NCBI GenBank assembly: GCA_963830885.1
Contig: CAWHOA010000037.1
Span: forward strand, 62,001 to 126,000
Direction of reading: 5' to 3'
Length of the DNA: 64,000 bases
Source: JAIBJN01 sp963830885
Lineage (GTDB): Bacteria; Actinomycetota; Thermoleophilia; Gaiellales; Gaiellaceae
Below the pieces are notes generated by a model. It was not told the origin of the DNA. It worked only from the letters and a program-made list of their open reading frames with translations, and ran no database searches. Positions within the stretch are counted from its first letter, which is position 1; every line of letters starts with the position of its first letter. The translations under genes and the position numbers were made by a program. This document shows, piece after piece, positions 59,660 to 64,000 of this stretch.

Positions 59660-60348
59660 GCCCGGGTGGAGGCTCGGGCGTCTGGGCGGTGCTCGTCGCG
59701 GCAGGCCGCGGCGACCGGCTCGGCGCCGACCGACCCAAGGCGTTCGCCAACCTCGCCGGTCGGCCGCTCCTGGCCGAGAGCCTGGAGCGCCTCGAGGGCT
59801 CCGACTGGATCGAGGCCGTGGTGCTCGTGGCTCCGGCGGAGTGGGAGGAGCCGAGCATCCTGCTCGCCGAGGAGATCGGCGCCGGCAAAGTGCGCGCTGC
59901 GGTCACCGGCGGCGCGACCCGCGCCGACTCGGTCCGCGCCGGCGTCGCCGAGGTCCCCGAAGAGGTCGCCGTCCTCGTTGTTCACGACGCCGCCCGGCCG
60001 TTCTTGCCCGAGGCCGTCCTCGAGCGCGTCGTGACCGCGGTCGGCGAGGGCTGGGACGGGGCCGTCCCGGCGCTGCCGCTGGAGGACACCGTCAAGCGGG
60101 GCGAGGGCGCGGACATCAAGGAGACCGTCGATCGCACCGGGCTCTACGCCGTGCAGACGCCCCAGGCGTTCCTGGCCGACCGACTGCGGGGCGCGCTGGC
60201 CGGCAGTGCCCAGGCCACCGATTGCGCGGGCCTCGTCGAGGCGGCCGGCGGCCGCGTCCGGCTCGTCGAGGGTGACCGCCGCCTCGTCAAGGTGACGACA
60301 CCGGCCGACCTGGGCTTCGTCGAGACGCTCCTGGGGGCCGAGGCTTGA
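59656..60348 (+). CDS. ispD: 2-C-methyl-D-erythritol 4-phosphate cytidylyltransferase
   Basis: Third step of the MEP isoprenoid pathway (CTP transfer). 230 residues: VLVAAGRGDRLGADRPKAFA, the middle LVVHDAARPFLPEAV and PLEDTVKRGEG, and the C-terminal QTPQAFLADRLRGALAG. GTG start at 59656, coupled to the lipoprotein. With ispF forms the usual disA-carD-ispDF neighbourhood, though a PHP gene is inserted. Confidence 0.96.
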   Translation: MSPGGGSGVWAVLVAAGRGDRLGADRPKAFANLAGRPLLAESLERLEGSDWIEAVVLVAPAEWEEPSILLAEEIGAGKVRAAVTGGATRADSVRAGVAEVPEEVAVLVVHDAARPFLPEAVLERVVTAVGEGWDGAVPALPLEDTVKRGEGADIKETVDRTGLYAVQTPQAFLADRLRGALAGSAQATDCAGLVEAAGGRVRLVEGDRRLVKVTTPADLGFVETLLGAEA

Positions 60349-61172
60349 TCGTCGACTACCACATGCACCTGCGCGGAGCCGCCAACGGCCGCGAGGGTCC
60401 GGTCGAGCTGACGGTGGGCGCCGTCGAGCGGTTCGTCGAGCAGGCGGCCGCCCGCGGTGTGGACGAGATCGCCTTCACCGAGCACATGTACTACTTCCGC
60501 CAGGCCGAGGGCCTGCTCGAGCATCCCTACCACCGCAGCCGCGTCGCCCACGACCTGGACGACTACTGCGGCACCGTGCTCGGGGCGAAGGCGCAGGGGC
60601 TGCCCGTCAAGCTCGCGCTCGAGCTGGAGTGGCTGCCGGGCCGCGAGCAGGAGCTAGCCGAGCTGGTGAGCCCGTATCCCTGGGACTTCCTGCTCGGCTC
60701 CGTGCACCTCCTCGACGGCGAGGCCGTGGACATGGAGCCGGGCGCCTGGGCCGGTCGGGAAGTCGAGGAGGTCTGGCGGCGCTACTTCGCGGAGCTGGCG
60801 GCGCTCGCCCGCAGCGGTCTCGCCGACGTGCTCGCGCACCCCGACCTGGTGAAGATCTACGACCGCCGGCCCGATGCTGACACGGTCGCAGCCTGCCACG
60901 AGCAGGCCGCCCGCGCGGCGGCCGAGGGCGGAGTCGCCGTCGAGGTCTCCACCGCCGGGCTCCGAAAGCCGGTCGGCGAGCTGTATCCCGACGCGGCGTT
61001 CCTCGCTCGGTGTCGGGAGCTGGGCGTCGGCGCCACGCTCGCCTCGGACGCGCACGTCGCCGGCGACGTCGGCCGCGACTTCGATGCCGGGCTCGAGCTC
61101 CTGGCCTCGGCCGGGTATGGGACGATCACGGTCTTCGCGGAGCGTCGCGCCCGGCAGGAGGCGCTCGGATGA
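60345..61172 (+). CDS. PHP-domain histidinol-phosphatase-like protein
   Basis: A 275-residue PHP phosphoesterase of the histidinol-phosphatase group: VDYHMHLRGAANG, DEIAFTEHMYYFRQ, LALELEWLPGREQEL, FLLGSVHLLDGEAVDM, VLAHPDLVKIYDRR, ASDAHVAGDVGRDF. Metal-binding His and Asp are all present. TTG start overlaps the ispD stop. Its place between ispD and ispF is unusual; an isoprenoid role is not implied. Confidence 0.85.
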   Translation: MIVDYHMHLRGAANGREGPVELTVGAVERFVEQAAARGVDEIAFTEHMYYFRQAEGLLEHPYHRSRVAHDLDDYCGTVLGAKAQGLPVKLALELEWLPGREQELAELVSPYPWDFLLGSVHLLDGEAVDMEPGAWAGREVEEVWRRYFAELAALARSGLADVLAHPDLVKIYDRRPDADTVAACHEQAARAAAEGGVAVEVSTAGLRKPVGELYPDAAFLARCRELGVGATLASDAHVAGDVGRDFDAGLELLASAGYGTITVFAERRARQEALG

Positions 61173-61657
61173 GCGGCTACCGCGTCGGTATCGGGGTCGA
61201 CGCGCACGGCTTCTCCGACGGCGCTCGTCTGGTCGTCGGCGGCGTCGAGTTCCCGGGCGAGGCCGGCCTCGCCGGCCACTCGGACGGCGATGTCATCGCC
61301 CACGCCTTGGTCGATGCCGTCCTCGGCGCGGCCGGGCTCGGCGACATCGGCAGCTTCTTCCCCTCGGAGGAGGCCGAGTGGGAGGGCGCCTCGTCGCTCC
61401 TGTTCCTCGAGCGCGCGATGGCGTCCGTGCGCAAGGCCGGCTTCGAGCTCGTGAACGCAGACTGCGTCCTGATCGGGGAGCGACCGCGTATCGCGACGGT
61501 ACGCGCCGAGATGGAGTCGCGGCTGGCCGCCGCAGTGGGAGTCGAGCCGGACGTGGTCTCCGTGCGCGCAACGACCACGGACGGCCTTGGCTTCACCGGT
61601 CGCGGCGAGGGCCTCGCGGCCCAGGCCGTCGCCCTGCTTCAGTCGACCGGAAGCTGA
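61169..61657 (+). CDS. ispF: 2-C-methyl-D-erythritol 2,4-cyclodiphosphate synthase
   Basis: MEP-pathway cyclase. 162 residues: GIGVDAHGFSDGARLVVGGV (Asp 11, His 13 metal ligands), GHSDGDVIAHALVDAVLGAA, GSFFPSEEAEWEGAS, ATTTDGLGFTGRGEG. ATG start overlaps the PHP stop. It overlaps the end of convergent mutY by 19 bp. Confidence 0.96.
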   Translation: MSGYRVGIGVDAHGFSDGARLVVGGVEFPGEAGLAGHSDGDVIAHALVDAVLGAAGLGDIGSFFPSEEAEWEGASSLLFLERAMASVRKAGFELVNADCVLIGERPRIATVRAEMESRLAAAVGVEPDVVSVRATTTDGLGFTGRGEGLAAQAVALLQSTGS

Positions 61658-62357
61658 ACGCCCCCGTCCGCCACGACGACCAGGCCGTCGCGCTCGAGAG
61701 CTTCGACGGCCGCGCCGTCGAGCTCGGTGAGAGGGACCATGTGCTCCGCGACCGCGCGCAGGACGCGGGCCCGGCGCTGGCGGAAGGAGCCCTCGAATGG
61801 CCCTTGCCGGCGCAGCGGCTCGTAGCGCCGTCCGCGCGATGGACAGGCGGCCGCGAGCGGGCAGACCCCGCATCGCGGCACGCGAGCGAGGCAGACCGTG
61901 GCCCCGAGATCCATGAGCGGCTGGCCGCACGCCGGCCCGAAGCGATGACCCGTTCGCTTCTGCACGCGTCGCACGTTGGTGTCCTCAGGGAGCACCGGGG
62001 CGCCGAACGCAAACGCCGCCACGGCGTCCGCCGTGTAGCGCCCGACGCCCGGCAACTCGGTCAGATCGTCCGGCCAGCCCTCGGCCGCGATCTGCCGCGC
62101 GGCCCGGTGGAGGTTGACGGCCCGCCGGTTGTAGCCAAGGCCCTGCCATTCGCGGATCACCTCGGCGGCGGTCGCCGCCGCGAGTGCGTCGGCACTCGGC
62201 CAGCGCTCGAGCCAGGCCGTCCACCGCGGGATGACCCGCTCGACCTGCGTCTGCTGGAGCATGACCTCGCTGACGAGGATGGCGTACGGATCCTTGCGTC
62301 TTGCGCCAGGGAGGTCGCGGCCGTCAGTCGGAACCAGGCGAGGAGCAGGTCGTCCAT
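61639..62357 (-). CDS. mutY: A/G-specific adenine glycosylase MutY (indels near its start)
   Basis: Removes A opposite 8-oxoguanine. From about residue 25: DPYAILVSEVMLQQTQVERV with the catalytic Glu, the HhH LPGVGRYTADAVAAFAFG, and the 4Fe-4S cysteines in CLARVPRCGVCPLAAACPSR. No NUDIX-like C-terminal domain, so it is the short type. The ATG at 62357 gives MDDLLLAWFRL, but at least three indels follow within about 70 bp (expected LNGRDLPWRKT), net one base missing. Leaderless -10 TACGCT (62369-62364) ends 6 nt before the ATG. Confidence 0.85.
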
Positions 62358-62369
62358 CGGCCGAGCGTA

Positions 62370-62539
62370 GAGGCCCGTGTGGCTGTTGAGTGGATCTTGA
62401 GCCGTGGTGCGTAGCGTGCAGCCACCGTAAGCGACGCAACGACTCAGGGCGAGAGGTCCTCAGGTGGCCCATCGTAATTCCTTTGTGGCAGTGGTAACGT
62501 GGAGCGGCTGGTGATTCGCTCTCGGCTGATCCTCGTCGT
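62370..62539. other. Gap between mutY and the FAD oxidoreductase
   Basis: Less GC-rich than its surroundings. On the minus strand an open frame continues from the oxidoreductase through the gap because the true stop is displaced (see that entry). AAAGGAATTACGATG near 62470 could start a short frame (GHLRTSRPESLRRLRWLHAT), but nothing supports it as a gene. Confidence 0.35.
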
Positions 62540-63750
62540 CTAAGTCGCGGCCAGGCGAGCTCGTGCACGGCGCTCGCTTCCAGTTCCACCCTGAGGACCT
62601 CGCCTCCGGGATCGGGCTCCGCGGCGAGCACGCCGAGCTCCGCGAGGAACGGCGCCAGGTACCGGCCGACGATCTTCCCGGGCGGCCACCAGAGCGCCTC
62701 CTCCGAGGCCTCCGAGGTCTCGCCATGCCCGCCGCCGAGCTCGACGCGCAGGAAGGCGGGGCCCCCGCCGGTGAGGAGGAGAGCGCGCAGCACCGGGCGG
62801 AACGGCCGGGGCTCGAGCGGGGCGCCGGCAGCGGCCGCGATCGTCTCCGCGACCGCGTCCGCTTGCTGGGCGGCCAGTCCGCCCTGCTTGATCGGGAAGG
62901 TGGTCAGGTCGCCTGCGGCGTAAACGTCCAGGACGCCCGGAACGCGTCCGTGCGGGTCGGTGGGGACGAAGCCAGTGGCATCGCGCGGCACGCCGGCGAG
63001 CGCGGGGGCCCTGAGTCGGGGCAGGGAGATGGTCGCGTCTGCGGGGATCGTTCTGCCGCGGACTACCAAACGGTCCTCCGCGAAGCTCTCCGCGTACGCG
63101 CTCGCGTGGACGTCGATCCCGCGCTCGGCCAACGCTGCGGCGACCGCCTCGCTCGCGTGCGAGCCGAAGAGAGCGAGCGGCGCCGGCTCCGACGTCACCA
63201 GGGCGATCTCGACTGCGGCACCGAGCTCCGACGCCGCCTGCAGGGCGAGCTCGTAGATCGGCAGCGGCCAGACGATCCCGCTCGGCACGACGAAGGCGAG
63301 GCGGCGGAGCTCGCCGTGTCCTGCGCGGTCGAGCAGGGTCCGGAGCGCCTCGACGTCCGCAGGTCCCCGGAACGTCAAGGACCCGGGTACGGCGATCTCG
63401 GGCCGGGTACCGCAGGCGACCACAAGCGCGTCGTAGCCGATCGGTGGCCCGTATCGCAGGCGGGCCGTGTGCGCGTCGGCGTCGATGCCGACGAGCTCTC
63501 CGGGGATGAGCCCGGCGCCTGCGCTCCGGGCGAGGTCGGCCAGCTCCCAGCGGCGCACCGGCTGTCCGCCGAACGGCTCCGAGACCGCCAGCGGACGGTA
63601 GTAGAAGTGCGGCTCGGGCGCGACGATCTCCACGCCGATCCGCCCTTCGCCGAGGGTCCGCAGGGCGAGGGCTGCCTCCAGCCCCGCCACGCCGCCGCCG
63701 GCGACGAGGACGTTGACGTCGAACCTACTGGATACGGCCGTCCGGGTCAC
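62540..63750 (-). CDS. FAD/NAD(P)-dependent oxidoreductase (sulfide:quinone reductase-like)
   Basis: A two-dinucleotide-binding-domain flavoprotein of about 400 residues. FAD motif VLVAGGGVAGLEAALAL, the LVVACGTRPEIAVPG segment, second Rossmann region (IALVTSEPAPLALFG) and DVYAAGDLTTFPIKQGGLAA with QQADAVAETIAA. Resembles SQR/NDH-2-like proteins; electron acceptor unknown. GTG at 63750. The 3' end is uncertain: the in-frame stop is only inside mutY, while TAG at 62542-62540 lies one frame away, so an indel near the end is likely. Confidence 0.75.
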
Positions 63751-63884
63751 TAGGAGCCAGCATGCCGCCCCGGGCCGCGGCGCCGCATCCGGGTTTCCCC
63801 GGAGCGGGCGACCGCGTTCTCCCCGACCGCCTGCGGGATTCGGCACGTGCCGGACGACGCCTGACGCGCGGCTAGGGTTCCCGC
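63751..63884. other. Gap between divergent oxidoreductase and PNPOx-like genes
   Basis: 134 GC-rich bases without a gene. TAGGGT (63873-63878) is the only -10-like word near the right end and lies 6 nt before the GTG at 63885. Confidence 0.35.
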
Positions 63885-63899
63885 GTGATCGCCGAGTGA
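63885..63899 (+). CDS. Possible four-codon upstream frame
   Basis: GTG ATC GCC GAG TGA; its stop overlaps the GTG of the next gene. GATCGCCGAG is repeated at once (63888-63897 and 63902-63911), so the frame may stem from a small duplication. TAGGGT precedes it by 6 nt. Confidence 0.25.
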   Translation: MIAE

Positions 63900-64000
63900 G
63901 GATCGCCGAGCTCGACCGGGCCGAGATCGACGACCTCTTGCACGCCCAGGTCGTCGGCAGGATCGGCTGCCACGCGGACGGGGAGACGTACGTCGTCCCG
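63896..64000 (+). CDS. Pyridoxamine 5'-phosphate oxidase-like flavin/F420-binding protein (3' end cut)
   Basis: First 35 codons visible: MRIAELDRAEIDDLLHAQVV then GRIGCHADGETYVVP, the N-terminal strand of the split-barrel PNPOx-like family (FMN or F420 binding). GTG start at 63896. The window ends here, so length and subfamily are open. Confidence 0.7.
   Translation, partial: MRIAELDRAEIDDLLHAQVVGRIGCHADGETYVVP

Noticed and set aside
61639..63846. A single 735-codon protein joining the FAD oxidoreductase and MutY
   Set aside because: The junction is untypical sequence, mutY has its own start and -10 in the middle, and known indels explain why no stop intervenes.

Overview
The window is a chromosomal segment of a high-GC actinobacterium. 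Gene content and order (rpoA-rplQ-truA; tilS-hpt-ftsH-fol genes-coaX-lysS-clpC; radA-disA-carD-ispD-ispF) are actinobacterial, and the mix of class E sortase, DUF2469, SHOCT/DUF6325 and RTX/PPC proteins suggests a deep lineage such as the Thermoleophilia; that placement is inference. Codon use and GC look uniform, with no prophage, integrase, IS transposase or CRISPR array.

Layout. 1-5.6 kb: rpoA and rplQ, then a reversed ArsR/SRPBCC cassette, then truA, a HAD phosphatase and ligA. 5.6-11.8 kb: cell-wall genes (dacB, a 3D-domain protein, two NlpC/P60 hydrolases) and an orphan response regulator. 12-20.3 kb: Ku, a small HTH gene behind an apparent attenuator, a second ArsR/SRPBCC cassette, Nif3, tRNA-Pro(CGG), a nitrilase-family amidase and an acyl-CoA dehydrogenase. 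20.4-27.1 kb: a GH3 remnant, a VanW protein, a thioesterase, a DUF4349 lipoprotein, a lipid kinase-like protein and a nucleoside phosphorylase. 27.2-35.7 kb: tilS-hpt-ftsH, folP-folB-folK, DUF2469, coaX and an HTH/Clp-N fusion. 35.7-44.2 kb: a 1192-residue cyclase/STAND/solute-binding fusion, dusB, greA, lysS and a secreted HExxH protein. 44.4-48.7 kb: two LPFTG surface proteins followed by an HTTM-DCC-class E sortase operon. 49-55.6 kb: AlkA, a CAP protein, clpC, an RTX/PPC secreted protein and small genes. 55.7-64 kb: radA-disA-carD, a lipoprotein, ispD, a PHP phosphatase, ispF, mutY, an FAD oxidoreductase and the start of a PNPOx-like gene.

Three sequence-level themes stand out. (1) A dispersed repeat of about 80-170 bp with terminal inverted repeats (TAGGAGGGTT-GGCG) abuts TAG stop codons at four sites and truncates a DUF1905 gene. 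(2) Many genes carry a -10 hexamer of type TAnnnT 6-10 nt before the start codon and lack a Shine-Dalgarno sequence, which indicates leaderless transcription; two divergent pairs share the identical overlapping core AGGATACGGT. (3) At least ten otherwise conserved genes, among them the housekeeping genes ligA and radA, are broken by single-base indels, mostly one extra base in a G or C run. Restoring those bases gives family-typical lengths, so these are best read as assembly errors, not real pseudogenes.

The most unusual systems are the LPFTG/HTTM/DCC/sortase locus, the cyclase-STAND-oligopeptide-binding fusion, the HTH-ClpN regulator with paired operators, the stop-codon-associated repeat, and a leader peptide plus terminator upstream of a 58-residue HTH protein.
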